Position numbers and translations under genes: made by a program | Shown here: one piece after another, positions 1-8,302 of the stretch | Layout of the letters: each line of letters begins with the position of its first letter | How positions within the stretch are numbered: the first letter of the stretch is position 1 | The notes under the pieces: generated by a model | Database searches by the model: none | Seen by the model: the letters and a program-made list of their open reading frames with translations, nothing else | Told to the model about the DNA's origin: nothing | NCBI RefSeq assembly: GCF_020179835.1 | Contig: NZ_JAIUDA010000012.1 | Location: 1-64,000 of the forward strand | DNA from: Pantoea sp. alder81 | Lineage (GTDB): Bacteria > Pseudomonadota > Gammaproteobacteria > Enterobacterales > Enterobacteriaceae | Reading direction: 5' to 3' | Length of the DNA: 64,000 nt

Positions 1-160
1 TCTGTAAAACGTCATAATGAATTTCATTATGTGTTCACTCGTGAGACTTGATATTTTTTACGTCCGGAGACGTTGATATCAATCCTGCGAGTGCCCACAC
101 AGATTGTCTGATAAATTGTTAAAGAGCAGTGCCGCGATTTCTCAAGCGGCGCGGGATGCG
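1..160 (-). other. rRNA operon leader with boxA antitermination site (16S gene lies off the left edge)
   Basis: On the minus strand this is the conserved enterobacterial rrn leader. The antitermination boxA TGCTCTTTAACA is at 128-117, followed by the typical leader text CAGACAATCTGTGTGGGCAC. In E. coli this leader precedes 16S rRNA, so the 16S gene should begin just left of base 1. The leader binds Nus factors so that RNA polymerase reads through the rRNA genes. E. coli has rrnB next to murI in the same arrangement. No mature rRNA sequence is inside the window. Confidence 0.9.
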
Positions 161-161
161 T

Positions 162-189
162 ATATTACGCTTTCCGCATTCTCAGTCAA
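162..189 (-). promoter_or_regulatory. rrn P2 promoter
   Basis: The minus strand has -35 TTGACT (189-184) and -10 TAATAT (167-162) with a 16-bp spacer, matching the layout of the E. coli rrn P2 promoters. It lies between P1 and boxA. Confidence 0.85.
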
Positions 190-280
190 GCATTTATTTT
201 TGCTTTTCTGAAGGTTGCCTTGAAGACCACCTCCTGAACACTTCGCTTCGTAAGCCGTTGTTCCGTGTCAGTGGAGGCGC

Positions 281-308
281 AGTATAGGGATTTCTTTTGG
301 GCTGACAA
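281..308 (-). promoter_or_regulatory. rrn P1 promoter
   Basis: The minus strand has -35 TTGTCA (308-303), a 16-bp spacer, -10 TATACT (286-281) and a GC-rich discriminator, as in E. coli rrnB P1. The AT-rich stretch immediately upstream (about 309-350) fits an UP element. The Fis-binding region known upstream of rrn P1 would fall within the 3' end of murI. This is the stringent, growth-rate-controlled promoter of the operon. Confidence 0.88.
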
Positions 309-359
309 GTGCTAATTACAAATTAAATTCTGAGTGTTGTTTTTTTCGTCGAAACCCCG

Positions 360-1211
360 CTAAATCGCCAGTTTTTCCAGCAACGGGAAGCCATAACGCT
401 GAAGAACCGGTGATAATTGCATCACCTCATCATCCATGCGGGTGCAAAAAGCCACATTTTGATCTGAAGAAACTGCATGGGGTGCTTCATGCTCTAATAG
501 CCATACCGTTCGGCGTGCAATGGCCGCACCTGAATCGACTAACCTTGTTCCTTCGGGCAACACCATTTGAAGCTCGTCACGCAATAGCGGGAAATGCGTG
601 CATCCTAATACCACTGTGTCTGGTGGCTCTTTCATGCGCAGCCAGGGTTGCACAGCACGGCGCACATCAGCCAGCTCAACTTCTTCGCCATGCAGCTTCG
701 CTTCCGCCAGCTCTACCAGTTCAGCAGAACCCAGCATTTCGATTTTGCATTCGCGCGCGAATTGCGCCACCAGCTCATGAGTATAAGGACGTTTTACCGT
801 GCCACGTGTTGCTAACAATCCCACGACACCATTACGCGTGAGGCGCGCAGCAGGTTTGATCGCCGGCACAACACCGACAACAGGAAACTCAAAGCGCTCA
901 CGCAGTGCAGGTAAAGAAACGGTGCTGGCAGAGTTACAGGCGATAATCACTAATGCCAGTGGATAGCGTTGGGTAATTGCGTCAACGACGGCAACCACTC
1001 GCTCGACAATATAGTCTTCGGATTTTTCGCCATATGGAAAACCTTCATTATCGAAGGCGTATAGATAGTGAAGATCCGGCAGCAATTGCCGGACCTCATC
1101 ATAGACGGAGAGCCCACCGACACCGGAGTCAAACACCAGCACGGTGGGACGCGGATCAGAAGCTGTAGCTGGCGCTGAGGTAATACTCCGTTCCTGGAGT
1201 TTGATAGCCAT
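360..1211 (-). CDS. murI: Glutamate racemase
   Basis: MurI interconverts L- and D-glutamate in the cytoplasm and supplies D-Glu for peptidoglycan. The 283-residue protein has the DSGVGG motif at about 28-33 and the two catalytic cysteines at C92 (in IACNSAST) and C204 (in LGCTHFPLL). It also has the roughly 20-residue N-terminal extension typical of enteric MurI, which in E. coli is linked to activation by UDP-MurNAc-Ala. The start is placed at MAIKLQ by match to E. coli; a longer reading frame upstream lies inside btuB and is not credible. The gene overlaps the 3' end of btuB by 56 bases, as in E. coli, which suggests translational coupling. An rRNA operon follows directly. Confidence 0.97.
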   Translation of the reverse strand: MAIKLQERSITSAPATASDPRPTVLVFDSGVGGLSVYDEVRQLLPDLHYLYAFDNEGFPYGEKSEDYIVERVVAVVDAITQRYPLALVIIACNSASTVSLPALRERFEFPVVGVVPAIKPAARLTRNGVVGLLATRGTVKRPYTHELVAQFARECKIEMLGSAELVELAEAKLHGEEVELADVRRAVQPWLRMKEPPDTVVLGCTHFPLLRDELQMVLPEGTRLVDSGAAIARRTVWLLEHEAPHAVSSDQNVAFCTRMDDEVMQLSPVLQRYGFPLLEKLAI

Positions 1212-3027
1212 ACACTGTCTCGTAATCTTTATCGAACAGGTTGGCAATTCTACCACGAACGGTGAGCTGTGATGTGACCGGATACGACACTGCAAGATCC
1301 CATAAGCTCACGCCGCCTAATTTCACGCGCTGCGGAGTATAAGAGTGGTTGTAGTCGTTATCGTAACGGTCGCCAAGATAGTGATAGGTCACAGACCAGT
1401 CAAAATCGTAGATCGTCCAGTCGAGTTGGTATTTCACCTGCTGCTTAGCACGGCGTGCCAGTTGCTGATTGGTCTCTGCATCACGCGCATCAACATAATC
1501 GTATGAGATCTGATGGCTTAGCGGGCCAGTATCGAAGGAAGCAGTAGCTTCGACACCTTTAATACGTGCTTTGTCGATGTTGTAATAAACGTAAGTGCTG
1601 GGATCGCTATCAATCAGATTGTCGATATCATTGCGATAACCCGATACACGCCAGTTTACCGGGCCAGTCAGCCCCTCAAAGCCCCCTTCCCACTGCTTGC
1701 TCTTTTCTGGCTTCAGATCCGGGTTACCATAGGTCTGGCTGTAAAGCTGTCCCAGATTCGGTGATTTGAATGCCGTACCGTAAGAGGCGAAGACACTGTA
1801 ACCGTCCACAAACTCCCAGGCGGCACTGCTCTGCCAGGTGTTGTGCCAACCAAACGCATCATTGTCATCGCCACGCACCGCCCCTTCCAGCGTTACGCTG
1901 CCAAATTGCTGCTGTGCAGTGACATAAATACCGGTATTACGCTGCTCTTGCCCTTCAATCGTGGAGTTAGTACCCGGTTCCGAAGTCTGTTTCTGCCAGT
2001 CCACGCCACCACTGATGGCACCGTGCCCGACCTGCACCGTATTGCCCCACTGCAGATTGTACTGCTGCACATCATTTAATGAGGCAGTCGCATCATATTT
2101 ACCGAGTTGCGGGCTGTAGTTGTAATCTTTGGTATGGCTATAGCTGGCGATTAACTGGGATGAGTAAATACCCTGATTGAAGCGCAGGCCGGTATCCCAG
2201 GTTTGGCTATAAAGCTGGCGGGTATCGACAAAGGTGTTTGGTTCTACGTAGGTAGGATAACCATCGTAAGCGGTGCGGTTATCAAAGCCATAGCCGCGTA
2301 CAAAGCCGCTGAAATCATCGCTAAACTGATGCTCCAACGATCCATACAGGGTTTTACTCATAAAACCATCACGGTCTTTCTGCGCGGGATCGCCATACAC
2401 GTCAGGTAAGTTCGCCACGACATCGTAGCCCTTGGTGTAAGTATAATTCCCCGCCATGGTGAGCTTGGTAGCATCACCCAGCATCTGCTGTGTAGAGCCA
2501 TCATAGCTTTGGTAACCTTTGGAACCGACACCCGCCGTCAACGTTGTACCCGGTTTTCCACGGCCGGTGATGATGTTCACCACCCCACCAATCGCATCCG
2601 AGCCATACACAGCAGAACGTGCACCACGGATATATTCGATGCGCTGCACCAGTGACAACGGAATCTGGCTTAGATCAGACGAACCAGAAATACCCGCCTG
2701 ATTGAGGCGAACGCCGTCAATTAATATCAGTACATGGCTGGAGTTAGTACCACGGATAAACATCGAGCTGGATTGACCAAGGCCACCGTTCTGCGCGATA
2801 TCCACGCCAGGTAAACGGCGCATCACATCCGTCAGGCTTTTCGCCTGCCATCGATCTATCTCTTCACGGGTGACTACCGTCGTGGGCGCCAGCACCGATG
2901 AAACCGGCTGAGCGAAACGGTTAGCGGTAACGATTTGCGTATCATCATCCTGAGCGTAGCCATACGCAGCCCAGAGTGAAAGCGCCGTTGCACTGAAGGC
3001 ACACAGCGTAGTGTTGCTTTTATTCAT
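1156..3027 (-). CDS. btuB: Vitamin B12 outer-membrane TonB-dependent transporter
   Basis: BtuB imports cobalamin across the outer membrane using TonB energy. The 623-residue protein starts with a signal peptide (MNKSNTTLCAF... cut after about residue 25, AYGYA), followed by a TonB-box-like segment (DTQIVTA). A plug domain follows (VTREEIDRW, RLPGVDI, FIRGTNSSH, YGSDAIGGVVNII), then a 22-strand barrel ending in the aromatic residue F. The start is MNKSN at 3027, just after an SD-bearing hairpin; upstream in-frame ATG codons lie inside the riboswitch leader. Expression should be repressed by adenosylcobalamin through the upstream riboswitch. The 3' end overlaps murI. Confidence 0.97.
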   Translation of the reverse strand: MNKSNTTLCAFSATALSLWAAYGYAQDDDTQIVTANRFAQPVSSVLAPTTVVTREEIDRWQAKSLTDVMRRLPGVDIAQNGGLGQSSSMFIRGTNSSHVLILIDGVRLNQAGISGSSDLSQIPLSLVQRIEYIRGARSAVYGSDAIGGVVNIITGRGKPGTTLTAGVGSKGYQSYDGSTQQMLGDATKLTMAGNYTYTKGYDVVANLPDVYGDPAQKDRDGFMSKTLYGSLEHQFSDDFSGFVRGYGFDNRTAYDGYPTYVEPNTFVDTRQLYSQTWDTGLRFNQGIYSSQLIASYSHTKDYNYSPQLGKYDATASLNDVQQYNLQWGNTVQVGHGAISGGVDWQKQTSEPGTNSTIEGQEQRNTGIYVTAQQQFGSVTLEGAVRGDDNDAFGWHNTWQSSAAWEFVDGYSVFASYGTAFKSPNLGQLYSQTYGNPDLKPEKSKQWEGGFEGLTGPVNWRVSGYRNDIDNLIDSDPSTYVYYNIDKARIKGVEATASFDTGPLSHQISYDYVDARDAETNQQLARRAKQQVKYQLDWTIYDFDWSVTYHYLGDRYDNDYNHSYTPQRVKLGGVSLWDLAVSYPVTSQLTVRGRIANLFDKDYETVYGYQTPGTEYYLSASYSF

Positions 3028-3035
3028 TGTTGTAA

Positions 3036-3266
3036 GCATCCAAAAGACGAAGCAGGATGCCGCAGGCCTGCGACCGATAGCACGCGATGGTCGTAGTAAT
3101 TGCGACGTCACACCGGCAGGTCTTCGGGCTGAGAATCATAAATGGTGAAAAACTTCCCATCCCGCAGGACAGTGTTTGTAGATGCACTCACCACGACATT
3201 CTTTTACCGCTGCGCGTCAGCTCCAGATTCACACTGGATTCCCTTTTAACTCAAAGAGGCCGGCTG
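3036..3266 (-). promoter_or_regulatory. Cobalamin riboswitch with expression platform (btuB leader)
   Basis: The B12 box AGCCCGAAGACCTGCC is on the minus strand at 3130-3115. The aptamer core (GGGAATC...GTGTGAATCTGGAGCTGACGC region) is near 3242-3210, and the closing P1 strands GCCGGCC (3264-3258) and GCCGGTG (about 3117-3111) are visible. Downstream, GCATCC (3060-3055) can pair with GGATGC (3041-3036), which places the btuB ribosome-binding region in a hairpin. This is the translational control known for E. coli btuB. Bound adenosylcobalamin would keep the site closed. Confidence 0.93.
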
Positions 3267-3378
3267 TCGCAGTCTAAGGCCAGGAAGGCTGGAAAGCCAT
3301 CTTACCTTCACAGTACTGGACATCAGCAGGTGAATGCCTACAATCGCCCGGCAAGCTAGCTTATTACCAGGATTAAAG

Positions 3379-4482
3379 ATGACACCCGAACAGCTCCCGA
3401 TTGAACAATACGACGCGCAACTGGCGGAAAAAGTCAGCCGCTTACAGGCGATGATGGTGCCCTTTGCCGCGCCTGACGTGGAGGTGTTCCGCTCACCGGT
3501 CAGCCACTACCGTATGCGCGCAGAATTCCGCATCTGGCATGATGGCGACGATCTGTACCACATCATCTTTGATCAAGAGACAAAACAGCGCATCCGTGTA
3601 GATCAATTCCCCGCCGCCAGTGAATTGATCAACCAGCTGATGCCAAAATTGATCGATGCGATCCGTGATAACAAAGCGCTGCGTTTCAAACTGTTCCAGA
3701 TCGACTACCTGTCGACGATGAGCAATCAGATTGTGATTTCGCTGTTGTATCACCGCAAGCTGGAAGCCGATTGGACCGAAGCGGCCACTGCATTGCGCGA
3801 CACACTGCGCGCTGAAGGCATCGATGTGCAGTTGATTGGCCGTGCGACCAAAACCAAAATCTGCCTCGATCGCGATTACGTCGATGAGCGCCTGCCGGTC
3901 GCGGGCAAAGAGATGATTTATCGTCAGGTTGAAAACAGTTTCACCCAGCCGAACGCCGCGATGAATATTCAGATGCTGGAATGGGCGCTGGATGTCACTC
4001 AGGGCTCACGTGGTGATTTGCTGGAACTCTATTGCGGTAACGGCAATTTCTCGCTGGCGCTGGCACGTAACTTCCATCGCGTACTGGCGACGGAAATTGC
4101 GAAACCTTCAGTAGCATCAGCGCAGTACAACATTGCAGCCAACCAAATTGATAACGTGCAGATTATACGCATGGCGGCGGAAGAGTTTACGCAAGCGATG
4201 AATGGTGTACGCAGCTTTAATCGTTTGGAAGGCATCGACCTGAAGAGCTATCAATGCGAAACCATCTTTGTCGATCCACCACGTAGCGGGTTGGATGAGG
4301 AAACCGTGAAGATGGTGCAGGCGTATCCGCGTATCCTTTATATCTCCTGCAACCCGCAAACCCTGTGCGATAACCTTGCCACGCTAGGTGAAACCCATGA
4401 GGTGTCACGGCTGGCACTGTTCGACCAGTTCCCGTATACCCATCACATGGAATGCGGCGTCTGGCTGACACGCAAAGCGTAA
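3379..4482 (+). CDS. trmA: tRNA (uracil-5-)-methyltransferase
   Basis: TrmA uses S-adenosylmethionine to make m5U54 in the T-loop of tRNA, and also acts on tmRNA. The protein has 367 residues. The SAM motif LELYCGNGNFSLALA is at about 212-226, the FVDPPRSGLD motif follows, and the nucleophile-bearing ISCNPQTL (C near 324) and HHMECGVWL (E near 358) are near the C-terminus. The start MTPEQLP at 3379 follows a CCAGGAT ribosome-binding stretch and matches E. coli; the longer frame from 3334 lacks homology. It is transcribed divergently from btuB and convergently with yijD. Confidence 0.97.
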   Translation: MTPEQLPIEQYDAQLAEKVSRLQAMMVPFAAPDVEVFRSPVSHYRMRAEFRIWHDGDDLYHIIFDQETKQRIRVDQFPAASELINQLMPKLIDAIRDNKALRFKLFQIDYLSTMSNQIVISLLYHRKLEADWTEAATALRDTLRAEGIDVQLIGRATKTKICLDRDYVDERLPVAGKEMIYRQVENSFTQPNAAMNIQMLEWALDVTQGSRGDLLELYCGNGNFSLALARNFHRVLATEIAKPSVASAQYNIAANQIDNVQIIRMAAEEFTQAMNGVRSFNRLEGIDLKSYQCETIFVDPPRSGLDEETVKMVQAYPRILYISCNPQTLCDNLATLGETHEVSRLALFDQFPYTHHMECGVWLTRKA

Positions 4483-4488
4483 AACAAA

Positions 4489-4512
4489 ACGGGAACCCTG
4501 CGGTTCCCGTTA
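4489..4512. terminator. Hairpin terminator between trmA and yijD
   Basis: A perfect inverted repeat, CGGGAAC with GTTCCCG around a short loop, is flanked by A-rich sequence on the left and T-rich sequence on the right. It can end both convergent transcripts (trmA and fabR-yijD). Confidence 0.75.
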
Positions 4513-4518
4513 TTGTAT

Positions 4519-4875
4519 TTAGCTCTTGTTCCTGGCGCGGCGGAAGCGGGTAGCAATCCAGAACACCAGCGCCACCATCAAAATGGTGGGGATGAAGTTG
4601 GAACCGATATCCGGATATTCAGCACGTACCAGCGCGCTATACACCAGAATACCCAAAAGGAAAAACGCCGCGGCCAGTGAAGGCATGCCATCGGGCATAT
4701 TGCGGTTGAGATAACGCTGATGAAGACACCAGGCCGCGAGGCCAAGGGCGATCAGCGGGAATATCGAAAATGGCACAAACGTACTGAACAGCACCGAAAA
4801 GGAGCCGTTGATCGCTAAACCGGTGATAAAAGCCAGTAACAGGGTTCCTTTATCGCGAGGGTTTTGCTCAATCAT
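4519..4875 (-). CDS. yijD: Inner-membrane protein YijD (DUF1422 family)
   Basis: The 118-residue hydrophobic protein has about four membrane segments (roughly 12-31, 34-50, 66-83 and 93-110) and basic ends (RFRRARNKS at the C-terminus). E. coli YijD has 119 residues and no established biochemical role. It lies 18 bases downstream of fabR on the same strand, the conserved fabR-yijD pairing, so the two are probably co-transcribed. This suggests but does not show a membrane-lipid connection. Confidence 0.92.
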   Translation of the reverse strand: MIEQNPRDKGTLLLAFITGLAINGSFSVLFSTFVPFSIFPLIALGLAAWCLHQRYLNRNMPDGMPSLAAAFFLLGILVYSALVRAEYPDIGSNFIPTILMVALVFWIATRFRRARNKS

Positions 4876-4893
4876 TTCATTATCCTTATCACA

Positions 4894-5538
4894 TTACTCT
4901 TCGGGTTTTTCCAGGGTAACCGCCAGACGTTCCTGCTCCCGGCGATACCAGTAATAAGCGCCTTTGGCGATCATGCGCAATTGCAGCACCAGGCGATCTT
5001 CCAGCTTGCGGCGCTGTTCGTTATCCACATCCAGTGCTTCCGCACCGGCGCTGAACACGATGGTCACCATGGCTTCGGCCTGCGCTTCGGTAAAGCTGCG
5101 CGGCATACGATTTTCCAGCTCAAGGTAATCCGCAAGCTCAGCGATAAAGTGCTGAATTTCACGCGCGACTGCGGCACGGAACGCGGCCGATGTTCCGGAG
5201 CGCTCGCGTAGTAAGAGGCGAAAAGCGTTGGGATTGTTCCCGATAAATTCCATAAATGTCGAAACGGAGGTCTTGATGATGCTGCCGCCCTTGGCAATGC
5301 GCTGGCGTGCCTGACGCATCAGCTGGCGTAACATCAGTCCACTTTCGTCAACCATGGTCAGACCCAGTTCATCCACATCTTTAAAGTGACGATAAAACGA
5401 GGTAGGTGCAATCCCGGCTTCACGCGCAACTTCACGCAAACTCAGGCTGGCAAAACTCCTTTCTGCACTTAACTGACTGAAGGCTGCTTCAATCAGCGTA
5501 CGCCTTGTACGTTCTTTCTGTTGCGCCCTGACGCCCAT
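4894..5538 (-). CDS. fabR: Unsaturated fatty acid synthesis repressor FabR (TetR family)
   Basis: FabR senses the balance of unsaturated to saturated acyl chains and represses fabA and fabB. The 214-residue protein has an N-terminal TetR helix-turn-helix (LREVAREAGIAPTSFYRHF, about residues 32-50), followed by an all-helical ligand and dimerisation domain nearly identical to E. coli through EYLE/ADYLELE and AGAEALDV. The start MGVRAQQKERTRR matches the usual E. coli start. It is divergent from sthA and probably forms a two-gene unit with yijD. Confidence 0.96.
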   Translation of the reverse strand: MGVRAQQKERTRRTLIEAAFSQLSAERSFASLSLREVAREAGIAPTSFYRHFKDVDELGLTMVDESGLMLRQLMRQARQRIAKGGSIIKTSVSTFMEFIGNNPNAFRLLLRERSGTSAAFRAAVAREIQHFIAELADYLELENRMPRSFTEAQAEAMVTIVFSAGAEALDVDNEQRRKLEDRLVLQLRMIAKGAYYWYRREQERLAVTLEKPEE

Positions 5539-5733
5539 TTTCCCGGCCTTTTGAGTGATCTGGAAGGCACTATAACAAACTTTTCAGCGTACAGTGGCGC
5601 AAAGTTTGTGACCGCCTGTGTACCTCACGCTTTGTCAAAACTGGGGATTTTTCGCTGTTAGAATTCAGAAGTGCGCGGTGAGATGTTAGAATCTCGTTGT
5701 AAAAATGTGATAGAAAAAATAGGACGTACTGGT

Positions 5734-7134
5734 ATGCAAAAGTCTTACGATTACGATGCCATTGTGATTGGCTCCGGTCCAGGCGGCGAAGGTGCGGCAA
5801 TGGGCCTGGTGAAGCAGGGAGCGCGCATTGCAGTGATCGAACGCTACCATAATATCGGCGGCGGTTGTACTCACTGGGGGACCATCCCCTCCAAAGCTTT
5901 ACGTCACGCTGTCAGCCGTATTATCGAGTTCAATCAAAACCCCCTTTATAGCGATCACACCCGACTCCTGCGCTCCTCATTTGCTGACATTCTGAATCAC
6001 ACCGAAAACGTTATCAGTCAGCAAACGGCAATGCGTCAGGGATTTTACGAGCGCAACCGTTGTGAGCTTTATCAGGGCGATGCCCATTTTGTTGATGCCA
6101 ACACCATCGAAGTTGAACAACCCGATGGCACCCGCGAACGCTTAACCGCAGAAAAATTCGTGATTGCGTGCGGTTCACGTCCTTACCATCCTGCAGACGT
6201 CGACTTTACGCACCCACGCATTTACGACTCCGACTCTATCCTCAATCTGCATCATGAACCTGGCCATGTGATCATCTACGGCGCCGGTGTGATTGGTTGC
6301 GAATACGCGTCGATTTTCCGTGGCCTGAACGTCAAGGTGGATTTAATTAACACCCGCGATCGTTTGCTGGCCTTCCTCGATCAGGAAATGTCAGATTCGC
6401 TCTCTTATCACTTCTGGAACAGCGGCGTGGTGATTCGTCACAACGAAGAGTTTGAGAAGATTGAAGGTGTGAGTGATGGTGTGATTATGCACCTGAAGTC
6501 GGGCAAAAAAGTGAAAGCGGATTGCCTGCTGTACGCTAACGGCCGTACCGGTAACACCGATTCACTGGCGCTGGAAAATGTCGGGCTGGAAGCCGATGGT
6601 CGTGGCCTGTTGAAAGTGAACAGCATGTACCAGACTGCGCAGCCGCACATCTATGCGGTCGGCGACGTAATTGGTTATCCGAGTCTGGCTTCAGCGGCCT
6701 ACGATCAGGGCCGTATTGCCGCACAGGCGATCATTAAAGGTGAAGCCACTGCCCATCTGATCGAGGATATTCCAACTGGGATTTACACTATTCCGGAGAT
6801 CAGCTCAGTGGGTAAAACCGAGCAGCAGCTGACCGCGATGAAAGTGCCTTACGAAGTGGGTCGTGCGCAGTTCAAACATCTGGCGCGTGCGCAGATTGTG
6901 GGGATGCACGTGGGCAGTCTGAAAATCCTGTTCCATCGCGAAACCAAAGAGATTTTGGGGATTCACTGCTTTGGCGAACGTGCGGCGGAGATTATTCACA
7001 TTGGCCAGGCCATCATGGAGCAGAAGAACGGCGGCAACACGATTGAGTACTTCGTGAATACCACCTTCAACTATCCGACCATGGCCGAGGCTTATCGTGT
7101 GGCCGCACTAAACGGTTTAAACCGCCTGTTTTAA
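5734..7134 (+). CDS. sthA: Soluble pyridine nucleotide transhydrogenase
   Basis: SthA (UdhA) is a cytoplasmic FAD enzyme that transfers hydride from NADPH to NAD+, draining excess NADPH. The 466-residue protein has an N-terminal FAD motif (GSGPGGEGAA, about 13-22) and a second dinucleotide motif (IYGAGVIGCEYASIF, about 179-193). The FAD-binding YAVGDVIG is near 307. The region equivalent to the redox-active disulfide of related reductases reads GGGCTHWGTIPSK, with a single Cys, as in all SthA. The start MQKSYDYD at 5734 matches E. coli; the longer frame at 5671 is upstream leader. The 3' end overlaps convergent oxyR by 18 bases. Confidence 0.96.
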   Translation: MQKSYDYDAIVIGSGPGGEGAAMGLVKQGARIAVIERYHNIGGGCTHWGTIPSKALRHAVSRIIEFNQNPLYSDHTRLLRSSFADILNHTENVISQQTAMRQGFYERNRCELYQGDAHFVDANTIEVEQPDGTRERLTAEKFVIACGSRPYHPADVDFTHPRIYDSDSILNLHHEPGHVIIYGAGVIGCEYASIFRGLNVKVDLINTRDRLLAFLDQEMSDSLSYHFWNSGVVIRHNEEFEKIEGVSDGVIMHLKSGKKVKADCLLYANGRTGNTDSLALENVGLEADGRGLLKVNSMYQTAQPHIYAVGDVIGYPSLASAAYDQGRIAAQAIIKGEATAHLIEDIPTGIYTIPEISSVGKTEQQLTAMKVPYEVGRAQFKHLARAQIVGMHVGSLKILFHRETKEILGIHCFGERAAEIIHIGQAIMEQKNGGNTIEYFVNTTFNYPTMAEAYRVAALNGLNRLF

Positions 7135-8034
7135 CGACGTGTCCAGATAACCCTGCATATGGGTTTTGATTGCTTCTGCCAGCTGCTCATAGCGGCTGCG
7201 CAGAGGTGATCCTGGGCGATACACCAGAGCAATCGTGCGCTGTGGAACTGGCTTATAACATGGCAGATAACACACGCCATCACGCACGCGTTCCTTCGGT
7301 ACCGCCAGCGATGGCAGCAAGGTAATACCGCTTCCTGCCGCGACCATGTTGCGCAGCGTTTCGAGGCTGGTTGCACGGAAATGCGTGTCTTCATCTGCAC
7401 CCGCTTCGAAGCAGAAGCCCATGGCCTGATCGCGCAAGCAGTGGCCATCTTCCAGCATCAACAGCTTTTCACCGGCCAGATCCGACATTGGCACACGATC
7501 ACGATCGTGCCATGGGTGATCCTTGTAGATCGCCAGTTTCATCGGTTCATCAAACAGCGGCACTTCAATAAAGGCCTCGCTCTCTTTGACCAGCGCCAGA
7601 ATGGCACAATCCAGTTTACCGCTGTCGAGCTGGGCCAGCAGTTGCTGCGTTTGCGCTTCGTGCAGGTACATTTCGAGTTTAGGGAAAGTTTGATGCAGCA
7701 TAGGAATGATCTGCGGCAGCAAATATGGGCCAGTGGTTGGAATCAGACCAATATGCAGCGGTCCGGACATCGCTTCGCCCTGTTGGCTCGCCATCTCCTT
7801 CAGCACTTTGACTTCACGCAGCACAGTTCGCGCCTGATCCACCAGCAACAGTCCAGCCTGGGTAAATAACACTTTACGGCTGGTACGCTCCAGCAGCATC
7901 ACACCGAGCTCATCTTCCAGCTTACGAATCTGCCCGCTTAAGGTAGGTTGGCTGACATGACACGCATCAGCTGCACGCCGGAAATGGCGATGCTCCGCAA
8001 GCGAAACCAGATACTCCAGATCACGAATGTTCAT
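7117..8034 (-). CDS. oxyR: Peroxide-sensing LysR-type regulator OxyR
   Basis: OxyR activates peroxide-defence genes when H2O2 forms an intramolecular disulfide. The 305-residue protein has the LysR helix-turn-helix at the N-terminus (FRRAADACHVSQPTLSGQI, about 19-37) and an effector domain with the redox pair in GHCLRDQAMGFCFEAG, corresponding to C199 and C208. The start MNIRDLEYL at 8034 is the conserved one. It overlaps the end of sthA, and argH lies beyond its promoter region, as in E. coli. Autorepression and divergent activation of a small RNA are expected from the repeated ATAG/CTAT-like motifs at 8053-8100. Confidence 0.97.
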   Translation of the reverse strand: MNIRDLEYLVSLAEHRHFRRAADACHVSQPTLSGQIRKLEDELGVMLLERTSRKVLFTQAGLLLVDQARTVLREVKVLKEMASQQGEAMSGPLHIGLIPTTGPYLLPQIIPMLHQTFPKLEMYLHEAQTQQLLAQLDSGKLDCAILALVKESEAFIEVPLFDEPMKLAIYKDHPWHDRDRVPMSDLAGEKLLMLEDGHCLRDQAMGFCFEAGADEDTHFRATSLETLRNMVAAGSGITLLPSLAVPKERVRDGVCYLPCYKPVPQRTIALVYRPGSPLRSRYEQLAEAIKTHMQGYLDTSLKQAV

Positions 8035-8052
8035 TGATTTCCTCCAAACCAC

Positions 8053-8100
8053 GATAGCCCGTGGCGATAGATAGAATAGCAATGAACGATTAGCCCTATC
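8053..8100. promoter_or_regulatory. Candidate OxyR-binding region
   Basis: The segment contains spaced GATAG, ATAG and CTAT elements, resembling the OxyR recognition pattern of ATAG/CTAT quarter-sites at about 10-bp intervals. It lies just upstream of oxyR on one side and of a candidate small RNA on the other. The match is partial and by eye. Confidence 0.4.
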
Positions 8101-8161
8101 AAGCGATGAACAGGAATAATACCGGCCATAGCAAGCAATGTTGAAAACGAAGTAGAGATGA

Positions 8162-8302
8162 CATCGAGCATCACCTGCAATGAGCTCGAAAAATCATAGT
8201 GTTGGCCGGGAGTGCCAGCCCTTGATGATGTGCCTATAACAATATGTATTTCTGAAGCTAGAGGTTGGCGGGCTACCGAAAAGGAGCCCGCTCTTTTTTT
8301 TT
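8162..8302 (+). ncRNA. Candidate OxyS-like small RNA
   Basis: E. coli carries the peroxide-induced small RNA OxyS between oxyR and argH, divergent from oxyR. At the same place and orientation here there is a non-coding stretch ending in a strong rho-independent terminator (stem 8268-8274 with 8285-8291, then a T tract). No plus-strand gene precedes it, so an independent transcript is implied. The stretch AGCCCTTGATGATGTGCC (8217-8234) partly resembles the AACCCUUGAAGUCACUGCCC segment of OxyS, but the terminator stem differs. The 5' end is a guess from a possible TAGAGAT -10 near 8152-8158. Confidence 0.45.
8268..8302 (+). terminator. Rho-independent terminator pointing toward argH
   Basis: GCGGGCT (8268-8274) pairs with AGCCCGC (8285-8291) around a 10-base loop and is followed by a run of T with one C. 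The T tract reaches the argH stop codon. It only works in the plus direction and has no upstream plus-strand gene other than the candidate small RNA. Confidence 0.8.
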
